Shown: in pieces, positions 26,678 through 37,200 of the stretch | Layout: each line of letters starts with the position of its first letter | Position numbering within the stretch: the stretch's first letter is position 1 | DNA from: Clostridia bacterium | GTDB taxonomy: Bacteria; Bacillota; Clostridia; Oscillospirales; CAG-272 | DNA length: 53,022 bases | Reading direction: 5' to 3' | Assembly: GCA_017621695.1 (NCBI GenBank) | Contig: JAGASP010000062.1 | Span: forward strand, 1-53,022 | The notes under the pieces: generated by a model | The model's input: the letters and a program-made list of their open reading frames with translations, nothing else | Told to the model about the DNA's origin: nothing | Database searches by the model: none | Position numbers and translations under genes: made by a program

Positions 26678-27403
26678 TTACTTTGTCTCGTTTTCAGCAT
26701 CGGAGTCAAGGATATGCTCGTCCACGTGCTCCAATTCACGAAGCTCCTCGTCACGGGAGGCGATCTTATAATTGAGGATCATGAGAGAGTCTCCGAGGTG
26801 TACGTTTTCCACAGCGATCTCCCGGCGGCTGTATTTCAGCTCCACGCCCATATAGTTCCAAAGTCCCTTGACACCGCAAGCCACCAGTCTGTCGGCAATT
26901 GCCTTGACCTGCTCCTTGGGACAGGTAATGACTGCGATATCCACGGGGTTCTTTTCACAGAAATCCTCCAGCGCGGACAGCGGCAAAACGTCAACGCCCG
27001 CGACGGCCGTGCCTTCTTGGCCCTCACCCGTGTCAAACATACCGATGATATCCACGCCGCGCTTTTCAAACATAGAAAGGTGCACGAGGGCGCGGCCGAG
27101 ATCACCCGCACCGATGATGATGGCGTGGAAGCCCTCGCCGACACCGAGGATCTCGCTGATACGCGCGAAAAGATAGTTGACGTTATATCCGTAGCCCTGC
27201 TGGCCAAAGCCCCCAAAGCAGTTGAGATCCTGACGGATCTGGGAGGCGGTGACGTTCATCATAGCAGACAGCTCCCCCGAGCTGATGCGCATTCTTCCCT
27301 GCGTGATGAGCTCGCGGAGATATCTGTAGTATCTGGGAAGCCGCTTGACTACAGCAGGAGATACGGTGATGGGGCGTTCGGGGCTGTATTCTTCAAATTC
27401 CAT
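26678..27403 (-). CDS. rex: Redox-sensing transcriptional repressor Rex
   Basis: Senses the NADH/NAD+ ratio and represses fermentative and respiratory genes when NADH is low. The 241-residue protein has the winged helix with recognition segment MNVTASQIRQDLNCFGGFGQQGYGYNV (about 47-73), a Rossmann NADH domain with GAGDLGRAL (about 98-106) and the C-terminal swapped helix, followed by an unusually acidic tail (about 215-241). Start overlaps the tsaD end by 11 nt. Being in one unit with rnf, it may regulate the complex it is co-transcribed with; I find no convincing Rex site at the unit's promoter. Confidence 0.93.
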   Translation of the reverse strand: MEFEEYSPERPITVSPAVVKRLPRYYRYLRELITQGRMRISSGELSAMMNVTASQIRQDLNCFGGFGQQGYGYNVNYLFARISEILGVGEGFHAIIIGAGDLGRALVHLSMFEKRGVDIIGMFDTGEGQEGTAVAGVDVLPLSALEDFCEKNPVDIAVITCPKEQVKAIADRLVACGVKGLWNYMGVELKYSRREIAVENVHLGDSLMILNYKIASRDEELRELEHVDEHILDSDAENETK

Positions 27404-28457
27404 GCTTGTTCCTTTCTTTATTCACAGACCACATTTGCATTTCCTCATCATCCAAAGCGGATGCATTGAGAGAGGTATCGGCTCTGTGGCCTGCCAGATA
27501 ATCGTAATATCCTGCGGCGGCGATCATGGCGCCGTTGTCTCCGCAGAGGTGACGTTCGGGAACGACGAAGGGGATCTTACGTTTTTTCGCCAACTCGCCA
27601 AGCGCACCGCGCAAGTGAGAGTTCGCGGCAACACCGCCTGCCAGCACCAAGGTTTTCGCGGCCTTGGCGGTGGTTTTGAGGGCGAGATCCGTCTTTTTGA
27701 CGATACCCTCCACAATGGAGGAAGTCAGGGACGCGGCCAGATCTGCACGGTTCAACTCCTCCCCCTTCTGCTCAGCCGTATGGATGAGATTGATGGCAGC
27801 GGTCTTGAGGCCGCTGAAGGAGAAGGCGATCTCATCGGGCGTGATGGCACAGGAGGGGAGCTTGTAGGCTTTGGGATCTCCCTCGCAGGCCAGCTTGTCC
27901 ATTGCTGCCCCGCCGGGATAGGGGAGTCCGATCTTTCTGCCGACTTTATCAAACGCTTCCCCTGCGGCATCATCGCGCGTACCGCCCAAAAGGGTGAAGG
28001 TGGTGTAGTCCTCCACGAGATAGAGGCAGGTATGTCCGCCAGAGACCACAACGGCAAGGAACGGAGGCTCCAGGGTGGGGTCTGTCAGATAGGCGGCGGC
28101 GATATGGCCGTGGATATGGTTGACGGAGACGAGGGGGATTTGGTTGGCATACGCCAAGGATTTAGCAAAATTCACGCCAACGAGGAGTGCGCCGATCAGT
28201 CCCGGATGGGTGGTCACGGCGATCGCGCCGAGATCCCCAAGGGTGATCCCTGCTTCGTCCAGCGCTTCTTTTGTGATGCGGCTGACAGCCTCGATATGGG
28301 CACGGCTGGCGATCTCGGGAACCACACCGCCGTACAAACGGTGGGTATCGATCTGAGACGCCACGATATTGGAACAAATGCGGCGAACACCTGCGTCCAT
28401 TTCCACCACAGCGGCAGAGGTTTCATCGCAGGAGCTTTCCATGCCTAAGATGTACAT
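27393..28457 (-). CDS. tsaD: tRNA N6-adenosine threonylcarbamoyltransferase
   Basis: Transfers the threonylcarbamoyl group to A37 of ANN-decoding tRNAs together with TsaB/TsaE. 354 residues, with the ASKHA-fold start GMESSCDETS, the metal-binding HIHGH (His114 and His118), VSGGHT and the C-terminal GGVAANSHLR and CGDNGAMIA blocks. Full length. First gene of the long minus-strand unit, behind a consensus promoter. Confidence 0.96.
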   Translation of the reverse strand: MYILGMESSCDETSAAVVEMDAGVRRICSNIVASQIDTHRLYGGVVPEIASRAHIEAVSRITKEALDEAGITLGDLGAIAVTTHPGLIGALLVGVNFAKSLAYANQIPLVSVNHIHGHIAAAYLTDPTLEPPFLAVVVSGGHTCLYLVEDYTTFTLLGGTRDDAAGEAFDKVGRKIGLPYPGGAAMDKLACEGDPKAYKLPSCAITPDEIAFSFSGLKTAAINLIHTAEQKGEELNRADLAASLTSSIVEGIVKKTDLALKTTAKAAKTLVLAGGVAANSHLRGALGELAKKRKIPFVVPERHLCGDNGAMIAAAGYYDYLAGHRADTSLNASALDDEEMQMWSVNKERNKHGI

Positions 28458-28500
28458 ACAAGCACCTCGGAAGTCTTTTAGATTTATATATTATTATTAT

Positions 28501-28529
28501 ATTATAACGCATATGACGGAATTTGTCAA
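28501..28529 (-). promoter_or_regulatory. Promoter of the tsaD-rex-dnaD-dnaI-rnf unit
   Basis: Minus strand TTGACA (28529-28524), 17-nt spacer, TATAAT (28506-28501): perfect consensus. It is the only clear promoter for the 13 genes down to 17135, which are separated by at most 86 bp. Confidence 0.85.
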
Positions 28530-28611
28530 CCTTGAAAGTGCGTCAAGTCCAAAAAATATACGATAGAAATCAACTATTTTACATTATTTTTGTGTAATTG
28601 GTAAAATCCCC

Positions 28612-28640
28612 TTGCATATTTGCTCCGGCTGTGCTATAAT
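28612..28640 (+). promoter_or_regulatory. Promoter of the GHL10-type lipoprotein gene
   Basis: TTGCAT (28612-28617), 17-nt spacer, TATAAT (28635-28640), 41 nt before the ATG at 28682. Divergent from the tsaD promoter. Confidence 0.85.
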
Positions 28641-28681
28641 AACTACATCATATTCCAATGACTGCCACGAAAGGAAACACC

Positions 28682-30175
28682 ATGAAACGCACAGTTCTTC
28701 TTTTTGCCGTGAGCCTTTTGCTCATTTCCGTCCTGCTCTTCGTTGCCTGCGATCAGAATTCCCCCGCAGAGACCGAAGCACCCACCCTTGCTTCCACCGA
28801 AGCACCTACCGAAAATCCCACCGAATCGGAGGCTACCGTTATGGATACTGATGCAATGACCGAACCGGCTACCGAAGCACCTACCGAGATTGCCACAGAA
28901 GCTCCTACCGAAGCTCCTACAGAGGCCCCCACAGAGGCTCCTACCGAGCCTGAGACCGAAAAGGTTCCCGACGGCACTCTCCCCTTTGTGCCCTCGAATC
29001 CCGAGAAGATTGGTGACTGGAAGGCGCTTTGGCTCTCTCAGTTCGACCTGCAGCCGATTTACACCGCAGGCTCTACCCAACGTGCCGAAGCGGATTTCCG
29101 TCAGCGGATGGCACAGGTGCTGGACAACACCGTAAAGGATGGCTTCAACACCGTGGTGCTGCAGCTCCGTCCCAATGCTGACAGTATGTATCCCTCCGAG
29201 GTCTATCCGCCCAGCGGCTACACGGTAGGCTCCTATGCGGGTGACTTCCAGTATGATCCCGTTGCCATCATCGTAGAGCTCTGCAAAGAGCGCGGACTCT
29301 CCGTGCACGGTTGGATCAACCCTATGCGCGGTATGACCGAAGCCGACATCAAAAAGGTAGATGACAAATACCTCATCAAGCAGTGGTACAACGATGCATC
29401 CAAGAAGGGCGACTACATCGTTTTCGTTAATAAGAACTGGTACCTCAACATCGCCCATCCCGAGGTGAGAAAGCTCATCTGCGACGGTGCCGCCGAGATC
29501 CTTGCAAAGTACGAGATGGACGGCGTCCACATGGACGACTACTTCTATCCCACCACCGACGCGTCCTTTGACGCCAAGGCCTACAACGAATACAAGAAGA
29601 ATGGCGGCAACCTGGATCTGGCAAGCTGGCGCAAGGAAAGCCTGAGCACGCTGGTGGCCGAGCTGTACGCCACCGTCAAGACCCACGATCTCCGTGCCCT
29701 CTTCGGCATTTCCCCCGCGGGTAACATCAACACCGTCATGAACAGCCACTACGCAGATGTCATGACCTGGTGCGCAAACCCCGGTTACATCGATTACATC
29801 ATGCCGCAGGTCTATTTCGGCTTTGAGCACGCCTCTTGGGCATTTGACAAGACCTGCAAGATCTGGCAGGACATCATCGACACCGATTACGTCAGCCTCA
29901 TGGTGGGTATGTCCTTCGGCAAGGCGCTCTCGGGCGTAGACAACTACGCGGGTGCCGCAGGCAAGGATGAGTGGACCCGCCATAAGGATATCATGCTCCG
30001 CTCCCTGCAGCACACAGAGACACTGGAGAGATGCGTAGGCGTGACCGTCTTCTGCTACCAGTATCTTTGGGATCGCGAAAGCGGCGCCATCGTTCCCGGC
30101 ACCAAGCAGGAGCACGAGGCCTTTTCCGCTTATCTCAAGGAAATCACCTGGCATAAGGAAAACAACGAAGCCTGA
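28682..30175 (+). CDS. Secreted lipoprotein with GHL10/DUF187 glycosyl-hydrolase-like domain
   Basis: A 497-residue surface lipoprotein: signal with lipobox FVAC (Cys23), a Thr/Glu/Ala/Pro linker of repeated EAPT units (about 30-98), then a TIM-barrel GHL10 domain (KALWLSQFDL start, NTVVLQLRPNADSMYPS, and DGVHMDDYFYP carrying the conserved acidic pair). Relatives include peptidoglycan or polysaccharide hydrolases; the true substrate of this branch is not known to me. ATG at 28682 has AAAGGA upstream; the earlier ATG at 28658 lacks a site. Followed by a hairpin and a membrane protein gene. Confidence 0.82.
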   Translation: MKRTVLLFAVSLLLISVLLFVACDQNSPAETEAPTLASTEAPTENPTESEATVMDTDAMTEPATEAPTEIATEAPTEAPTEAPTEAPTEPETEKVPDGTLPFVPSNPEKIGDWKALWLSQFDLQPIYTAGSTQRAEADFRQRMAQVLDNTVKDGFNTVVLQLRPNADSMYPSEVYPPSGYTVGSYAGDFQYDPVAIIVELCKERGLSVHGWINPMRGMTEADIKKVDDKYLIKQWYNDASKKGDYIVFVNKNWYLNIAHPEVRKLICDGAAEILAKYEMDGVHMDDYFYPTTDASFDAKAYNEYKKNGGNLDLASWRKESLSTLVAELYATVKTHDLRALFGISPAGNINTVMNSHYADVMTWCANPGYIDYIMPQVYFGFEHASWAFDKTCKIWQDIIDTDYVSLMVGMSFGKALSGVDNYAGAAGKDEWTRHKDIMLRSLQHTETLERCVGVTVFCYQYLWDRESGAIVPGTKQEHEAFSAYLKEITWHKENNEA

Positions 30176-30188
30176 TCATACATCGACC

Positions 30189-30224
30189 GCGGGGCAGGAC
30201 ATGAAAATGATCCTGCCCCGCTTT
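30189..30224 (+). terminator. GC-rich hairpin after the GHL10 gene
   Basis: Perfect 11-bp stem (30189-30199 with 30211-30221) but only three T after it, so probably a weak terminator or attenuator that lets some transcription into the next gene. Confidence 0.6.
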
Positions 30225-30241
30225 ATCAAACGGAGAAAAAC

Positions 30242-31063
30242 ATGAAACAACGCCCTCGCAACCCAAATACGAAAAGCCGCCAAAAAAAGATCCATGCACT
30301 TCAAGCGCAGGTATCCGAGCTCAAAAAAGAGCTTGCACACGAGCGGCAGGAAAATGCCCGTCTCAAGCAAAAGATTAACCATCTCAAGGGGACGTACGGA
30401 GAAACACCCGAGCTCTCCATCCGGGATATCCGCAAAAGACGAAAGACAGATCCCTTGCATCGGGAGCAAGAAGATCTTTTGGGGGCAGGCGCGATCAACG
30501 CACGGCGATTTTCCAAGCAAAACTATTTTCTTTTCCTGCTTCATTCCGTCAAGGAATCCACCCTCGGTTTGGTTTTCCGCCGCATCGCGCGCTATTTTCG
30601 GCGTTGGCGGCTGTTCCGCAACGTCGCCATGATCCTCGGTGCAGTGTTGGCCGCGGTGGTTTTATCCGCGTTTTTTATCACGGCAATTCCCTTTCTCCTG
30701 CTGTTTTTGGGTGCTTCTTTCGCCGCCATCGTATTCCGCGCGAGAAAGGCCAACCGACGCATGAAAGCAGCACTTTCCAACGTATCGCGTATCCGCGTGA
30801 TCTTTTTTCATGAGCAGATCACTTTTGGTGAGAACAGCTTTTGCGAGCGTTCGGCTATGGCCATGGCCAAGGACAAGGATACAGCCGTCGTGGTCGTCAC
30901 GCCTCACCTTTGGTCCACGGCAGGGCTTGGGGGCCGTGGGATGTACGTTACGGCCAGAGAAGAACAGCCTCGGCTGTTTTTGGTTCGCCAAGGCTACTAT
31001 TTCATTCTGAAGCGGAAAGTGCTTTCCGAGCTTTCGGCTGATCTTACGCTCATGTACGGATAA
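30242..31063 (+). CDS. Hypothetical coiled-coil membrane protein
   Basis: 273 residues with no recognised family. Residues 15-50 form a strong Lys/Glu/Leu coiled coil after a very basic start, residues 60-115 are basic, two adjacent transmembrane helices lie at about 125-165, and the C-terminal 100 residues form a soluble domain with the sequence VVVVTPHLWSTAGLGGRGMYVTAREE. Cytoplasmic N terminus is inferred from charge. Good RBS (GGAG). Confidence 0.6.
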   Translation: MKQRPRNPNTKSRQKKIHALQAQVSELKKELAHERQENARLKQKINHLKGTYGETPELSIRDIRKRRKTDPLHREQEDLLGAGAINARRFSKQNYFLFLLHSVKESTLGLVFRRIARYFRRWRLFRNVAMILGAVLAAVVLSAFFITAIPFLLLFLGASFAAIVFRARKANRRMKAALSNVSRIRVIFFHEQITFGENSFCERSAMAMAKDKDTAVVVVTPHLWSTAGLGGRGMYVTAREEQPRLFLVRQGYYFILKRKVLSELSADLTLMYG

Positions 31064-31098
31064 AACGGGTCGATTTCAACCGACCCGTTTATTTTTTT
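31063..31098. terminator. Rho-independent terminator
   Basis: Stem of 10 bp (31063-31072 with 31081-31090) starting at the stop codon of the coiled-coil gene, 8-nt loop, then seven T. The A-run on the other side lets it serve the convergent ATPase gene as well. Confidence 0.88.
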
Positions 31099-31110
31099 CT
31101 TAAGTTTGCC

Positions 31111-32220
31111 TCAGGGCTTGTGAGGAGAAAACAGGCGCTCCAGAAAATTATTTTCAAATGCCTCCTTGGCCTGAAAATTCATGGAGGACGCATATATTTT
31201 TTCCAACGTGAAATGATATGTCCCCGCCTGACGCAAGCATCGCAGGGCACACGCTTTCAGCTCGTCGGCCATATGCAGACTGTGCCGCACCTCTCCGCGG
31301 ATTTCCCGAAAAGCATCGGTATCCAGATAGCGACGTAACGACACAGCGGCGCTGTCGCCTGCCTGCTTCTCTTTGGGCAACACGAGAATACTGCGCCCCG
31401 TGTCCGGCCAGTGGAGCCCGTCGATGCGGTGCGGATGGATTGGATGCTTTGAAACCAACGTTTGATAGCCGTTGTTTCGTGAGATCTCAAGGAGCTTTTC
31501 CATCAGGACATATCCAACACCGTAATATTCCTCCGACCACAGAATCTCGCCGCCTTTTTCGCGTGACAGGCGCTCAAACGTATCCAGATATGTCTCACCC
31601 ATCATACCGACAGCACGCAACCGTACAGAGGCTTCCTGATGCGTACCGCGTGCCGGTGTTTTTCGCAAAAGTCGTTGCGCATACCGTGTAAGAGAGGCCT
31701 CGTGTAAGCAGGAAAATAATTGTCCCTCCACGGCATGGGTCACTTCCCCGCAAGCCCTCAGATAACGGTAAGCACGGGCATAGCATTTGGATTTTTCACA
31801 GGTCAAGCGGGTGATTTCCGTCTTTTCTTCTCTCAGCGCGGACGCATCCCAAAAAGCGCCAAGATCCATTATCTCCTCCCGTGCTCCGGGCAGACTCACC
31901 TCCCACGTGTGCGGAGCTGTGCCGTCCAATATTCCTATTTTCGGTTGTCCTGCGCCCTCCATGAGGACGCCGTCCAGAGATGCGGCATCCGAGGAGCAAT
32001 GATAATAGGTCACACGGTATCCTTGCTTTTCGGCATACTGCGCCGCTTTTCTCATAAAATAGCTCTTACCCGTCCCGGGGCCGCCTTTGATGATATACAG
32101 CCGATCCACACCGCTACCGTCTCCGAATACTTTGGGAAAATCGTTGATAAAGCCTTGAGAGGAATTGGCCGAGGCAAAATATTTCGGAGAGCCACCGTCA
32201 TTTTCTATGTAGATATTCAT
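31111..32220 (-). CDS. P-loop ATPase (PRK06851-like)
   Basis: 369 residues, with Walker A GGPGTGKS near 46-53 and a duplicated-looking helical body; similar proteins occur in Bacilli and Clostridia as PRK06851-type ATPases of unknown role. After the Walker A there is a Cys-containing YHCSSDAASLDG stretch and a conserved LDGTAPH, typical of the family. Its start overlaps the AGCS symporter end by 23 nt, so the two are coupled in expression. Function unknown. Confidence 0.7.
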   Translation of the reverse strand: MNIYIENDGGSPKYFASANSSQGFINDFPKVFGDGSGVDRLYIIKGGPGTGKSYFMRKAAQYAEKQGYRVTYYHCSSDAASLDGVLMEGAGQPKIGILDGTAPHTWEVSLPGAREEIMDLGAFWDASALREEKTEITRLTCEKSKCYARAYRYLRACGEVTHAVEGQLFSCLHEASLTRYAQRLLRKTPARGTHQEASVRLRAVGMMGETYLDTFERLSREKGGEILWSEEYYGVGYVLMEKLLEISRNNGYQTLVSKHPIHPHRIDGLHWPDTGRSILVLPKEKQAGDSAAVSLRRYLDTDAFREIRGEVRHSLHMADELKACALRCLRQAGTYHFTLEKIYASSMNFQAKEAFENNFLERLFSPHKP

Positions 32221-33601
32221 TTGGGGAAACCGTCCTTTCCATGTGTTTTTTGTCTTTCCATTGTATGTGCTTTTCCTTTTTTGTGTGTACCGCCAGATAG
32301 GCTTTCGTTTCTTCCGAAACCTCCCTGTGCATCATCAGCAGGACGATCAGATTGAAGATAGTCATGATCCCCAATGCGGCATCAGCCAGTCTCCATACAC
32401 TCCCCGGGGAGATCAAAGCACCGATCCAAACAGACAAAGCATAAAGCAAACAAAACAGTCCCTCCGCGCCCCGGATTTTTTGATGCCTTCCAAGCATGGC
32501 GCGCATGGACGTCATTCCGTAATGTCCCCAGCAGAGGATGGTCGCAAAGCCAAAGAAAAAGATAGAGATGGCAAACACATATCCCGAAAAGCTCCCCAAA
32601 ACCGATACAAACGCGGCTTGCGCCGTTCGCACGCCGTCTTCCCCAAAGGAGGCTATATCACTGCCGCTGACAAGCAGGGTCAAAGCCGTCACCGTACACA
32701 AAAGAACCGTATCCACAAACACCTCAACGAGTCCCAAAACCCCTTGTGCGGCGGGAGATCTTACCTCTGCCGACGCGTGTGCCATCGGAGCCGTTCCGCA
32801 TCCCGCTTCGTTGGATACGAGCCCGCGCATGACACCGTACCGCACACCGTTGGAGGTCAAAAATCCCACAATCCCTCCCCCCATGCTCCGTGATGAAAAG
32901 GCTTCGGAAACAATGCCGGTGACAGCGTCAGGAATGCGTTCATACCGCAGGCAAAGCACCGCCGCGCAAAGGAAAAGAAAGCCCAGCGTCATCAGAGGAA
33001 CGAGCTTTTCCGTCACCGAGGATATCCGCCGCACGCCGCCCTTGACTGCCAGTCCGCACAGGACGGCCAGCACACCACCGACCAGCCATGCGGGCAAGTG
33101 AAAGCTGTGGTTTAGCGCACTGGCCACGGCGTTGACCTGCAACATACTGCCCATGGTCAGGGCGTTGAGAAGGCACAGAGAAGCGAAAATGCACCCGAAG
33201 AGCTTTCCGATTTTCGGAAAGCCCCGCACTGTAAATCCATCCTCGATATAGAAAGGAGCTCCCCCCGAAAAGCAGCCGTTTTGATTTATCCGACGGTGTC
33301 TGACCGCCAGGACGATCTCGGCATATTTCAGCACCATAGCGATCAGAGCGCTGAAAATCATCCAGAAGATCGCTCCCGCGCCGCCGAGATACAGTGCCGT
33401 TGCGACCCCGACGATATTGCCAACACCCAGCGTTCCCGCAAGTGCCATGCACAATGCCCTGATGGGAGAGATCCCTGCCGTCCCTTGGCGCTTGAGAGCG
33501 GGACGAAGGGTTTTCAGGGGATGCAAAAGATAGAAGCCTTTTAATTTAAATAGATAAAAAAGCCCTGCAAGCATCAAAAAAATCGGAACTCCTACGCCCA
33601 T
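32198..33601 (-). CDS. Sodium:alanine symporter family (AGCS) transporter
   Basis: A 467-residue transporter with about ten to eleven transmembrane helices. AGCS hallmarks: ALAGTLGVGNIVGVATAL near residues 53-70, GSMLQVNAVASAL, and the NEAGCGTAPMAHA block near 265. Members import alanine, glycine or related amino acids with Na+. The N terminus is about 15-20 residues shorter than usual; no better start codon exists in frame just upstream. A GGGGAGGG sequence precedes the ATG by 10 nt. Confidence 0.9.
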   Translation of the reverse strand: MGVGVPIFLMLAGLFYLFKLKGFYLLHPLKTLRPALKRQGTAGISPIRALCMALAGTLGVGNIVGVATALYLGGAGAIFWMIFSALIAMVLKYAEIVLAVRHRRINQNGCFSGGAPFYIEDGFTVRGFPKIGKLFGCIFASLCLLNALTMGSMLQVNAVASALNHSFHLPAWLVGGVLAVLCGLAVKGGVRRISSVTEKLVPLMTLGFLFLCAAVLCLRYERIPDAVTGIVSEAFSSRSMGGGIVGFLTSNGVRYGVMRGLVSNEAGCGTAPMAHASAEVRSPAAQGVLGLVEVFVDTVLLCTVTALTLLVSGSDIASFGEDGVRTAQAAFVSVLGSFSGYVFAISIFFFGFATILCWGHYGMTSMRAMLGRHQKIRGAEGLFCLLYALSVWIGALISPGSVWRLADAALGIMTIFNLIVLLMMHREVSEETKAYLAVHTKKEKHIQWKDKKHMERTVSPNEYLHRK

Positions 33602-33733
33602 GCGGATACATCCCTCCCCTCGCTTTCAAGGCAGTATATGCGGCTTCTCGAAATATAGAAGTCTGCGGATATAGCCGTGCGGGAATATCCGCCCGAAATT
33701 TGTTAATATTGTGTGAACAATGCAAGAAACCAC

Positions 33734-33761
33734 TTGATTTTTTTTGAAATTGGTGTAGAAT
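33734..33761 (+). promoter_or_regulatory. groESL promoter
   Basis: TTGATT (33734-33739), 16-nt spacer, TAGAAT (33756-33761), just before the CIRCE operator. Confidence 0.75.
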
Positions 33762-33772
33762 ATGTCATGGAT

Positions 33773-33799
33773 TTGGCACTTGAGGTAAAAGAGTGCTAA
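33773..33799. promoter_or_regulatory. CIRCE element (HrcA operator)
   Basis: TTGGCACTT, 9-nt spacer, GAGTGCTAA. The right half is the canonical half-site; the left half has two changes from TTAGCACTC. Known target of the heat-shock repressor HrcA; hrcA itself is not in the window. Confidence 0.9.
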
Positions 33800-33868
33800 A
33801 ATTCGACGTCATCCTGTTACATTTATAAATTATGCGTCATACGCACACCCATAAGGAGGAAACAAAAC

Positions 33869-34156
33869 ATGAAACTCAATCCCCTGTCTAACCGTGTTGT
33901 GATCAAATTCGTCGAGGCCGAGGAAAAGACCTCCGGCGGTATCATTCTCACCGCCGCCGCACAGGAAAAGCCCCAGATCGCTGAGGTCGTGGCCATTGGC
34001 CCCGGCAAGGTGAATGAAAATGGCACTCTCTGCCCCATGACTGTCAAGGTCGGCCAGAAGGTCATCGCCAGCAAGTACGCGGGCACCGCTGTGAAGCTGG
34101 ACGGTGTGGAGTACACCATCCTGCCCGAGGACGACATCTACGCAACCGTTGACTGA
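33869..34156 (+). CDS. groES: Co-chaperonin GroES
   Basis: 95 residues, the normal length. Contains the mobile loop (EEKTSGGIILT) that binds GroEL and the conserved start LNPLSNRVVIK. Caps the GroEL folding chamber. GGAGG site 8 nt upstream; groEL follows 36 nt later. Confidence 0.98.
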   Translation: MKLNPLSNRVVIKFVEAEEKTSGGIILTAAAQEKPQIAEVVAIGPGKVNENGTLCPMTVKVGQKVIASKYAGTAVKLDGVEYTILPEDDIYATVD

Positions 34157-34186
34157 TCGTCAAAACGATACATGAATTGGAGGTAA

Positions 34187-35830
<1,644 letters not shown>

Positions 35831-35886
35831 GATACGAGATACGGAGATACAAGATACGATATCTCCAACGCCTGATTGCATAAAGA

Positions 35887-35919
35887 AAAGAGAGGTTTCG
35901 ATGGAAGCCTCTCTTTTTT
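35887..35919 (+). terminator. Terminator of groESL
   Basis: 9-bp stem (35887-35895 with 35909-35917), 13-nt loop, six to seven T at the end. Confidence 0.88.
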
Positions 35920-35936
35920 ATGTTGTGGTAGGATAG

Positions 35937-35950
35937 TAAATTGTTGTTTA
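35937..35950 (+). repeat. Single TAAATTGTTGTTTA box
   Basis: An exact isolated copy of the 14-bp box that bounds the composite repeats at 15317-16183 and 50249-50600, located between the groESL terminator and the next gene. Followed by ACGGGG. May be a solo terminal motif left after loss of an element. Confidence 0.7.
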
Positions 35951-36021
35951 CGGGGTTATTGTAATTCCGCAGAGTTGATCATTAACCCATCGCTAAGCAA
36001 TATTTTTTTGTTATCCATTCT

Positions 36022-37071
36022 TTAAAGCACGCCCATGCGCTTTTGTTCAATATAATAATCCGCGTTAGCTGCGCTTTGCTTGATGGATTCGGTGGCGTAG
36101 GCGATACGATCTTGGCTTTCGGCTATTCTATAAACATCCTGACTGATCAAGGAAACATTAGAATTGATATTTTCCAGCACATGGGTCATGTATTGCAGAG
36201 TAGAGGCCAAGGTCTTCAGGGAATGAATGACCTCATCTAACTTGCCGATCAACTCGGCGTGGCGGATCTCGGTGTCACACAGGAGCATGGCTTCTCGCAT
36301 GGTGTCGGCTTTGTCGTTGGTGAAGATTTCATCGAGAATAACGACACAGACCAGCTTTCTGTAGGAGGGCTTGACAATATCCAGCTCGTAGCATTGGCGG
36401 AGTTTTTCTTCAATCAGCTTGGCATCTTTTTCCAAAGAATCAGCTTGGGTTGACAATTTCGGGATGATTTGACTTTCAAATTTCTGAAGTTCGGCTTGAG
36501 CATTCAACAAAGATTGATATACGGTTTGGAGTTCTTTTTCAAGCGTATTTATTTCAGTTGTGAATCCTAAAATATTTGGTGAAATAGTATCCTTAACATC
36601 AAAAGCATGTAGTATTATCGACATAATAAATGTTACAAGCCATATCAATAAACTTAATATAAGAAGTGAGCCGAATCCGTTACCCAAGTTAAAAAAATTT
36701 ATAATCCAACTAGGTACTTCACCAAATACACTAATTATTCCTAAAAACATCCAAATTCCAAAACCTACACCTATTCCTATTCCCAAAGCAGCGAATAGTT
36801 TTTTTACCCAATGAAACTTTAGTTTTTCCGTCTCATCATACCTTTTTCCTCTCGCCGTTCCAAGTCTGCCATTGATTCGGTCGAGTTCAAATTTTCTATT
36901 ACACGCCTCTGCTTCCAACGCTTCTTTCTTCTTTTGCGCATCCTTTCGGATTCGCTTAGCAGCTCGTCTCAACGTAAACACCCTGACCTCCATATCCGCC
37001 ACATCGTGTACGAATTTGGCAATAGCGCTCCTGTTGGTGATACCTTGATTGCCTGTTGCTTGTAGTTCCAT
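36022..37071 (-). CDS. Hypothetical membrane protein with coiled coils
   Basis: A 349-residue protein without a recognised family. Residues 30-90 are a basic coiled coil, two transmembrane helices lie at about 90-118 and 133-160, residues 170-230 are a second coiled coil, and 230-349 a helical domain (DEIFTNDKADTMREAM, then a run of Asn/Ser/Gln-rich helices). The DNA of the membrane segments is clearly AT-richer than that of its neighbours. GGAGG lies 8 nt before the ATG. It is divergent from an XRE regulator with an operator-like palindrome over its promoter, a layout common for small regulated or defence-related cassettes. Role unknown. Confidence 0.65.
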   Translation of the reverse strand: MELQATGNQGITNRSAIAKFVHDVADMEVRVFTLRRAAKRIRKDAQKKKEALEAEACNRKFELDRINGRLGTARGKRYDETEKLKFHWVKKLFAALGIGIGVGFGIWMFLGIISVFGEVPSWIINFFNLGNGFGSLLILSLLIWLVTFIMSIILHAFDVKDTISPNILGFTTEINTLEKELQTVYQSLLNAQAELQKFESQIIPKLSTQADSLEKDAKLIEEKLRQCYELDIVKPSYRKLVCVVILDEIFTNDKADTMREAMLLCDTEIRHAELIGKLDEVIHSLKTLASTLQYMTHVLENINSNVSLISQDVYRIAESQDRIAYATESIKQSAANADYYIEQKRMGVL

Positions 37072-37102
37072 AATATCCTCCTATGAAGTATATATCGTCA
37101 TT

Positions 37103-37137
37103 ATACTACCTTTTTCGCCGCCAAATGTCAACATTTG
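37103..37137 (-). promoter_or_regulatory. Promoter and palindromic operator between the XRE and membrane protein genes
   Basis: Minus strand TTGACA (37131-37126), 17-nt spacer, TAGTAT (37108-37103) for the membrane protein gene. The perfect palindrome CAAATGTCAACATTTG (37122-37137, 7-2-7) covers the -35 box, as expected for repression by the adjacent XRE protein. A TATAAT sequence for the XRE gene lies about 35 nt further on. Confidence 0.7.
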
Positions 37138-37200
37138 TATTCAATCCCGCTCAATTGCTGTTGTATAATCAAAATAAATGGCAATGCACGGAGGCAGATC

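Noticed and set aside
28458-28640. Possible Rex binding site at the tsaD promoter
   Set aside because: The nearest match (TTGTGTAATTGGTAAAA near 28590) lacks a proper inverted half-site.
28643-30154. 503-codon frame antisense to the GHL10 lipoprotein
   Set aside because: Repetitive Gly/Val/Ser content arises from reading the EAPT linker backwards; no start signals.
33660-33700. Hairpin CGGATAT...ATATCCG considered as a terminator or riboswitch
   Set aside because: No T-run on either strand and no riboswitch core motif recognised.
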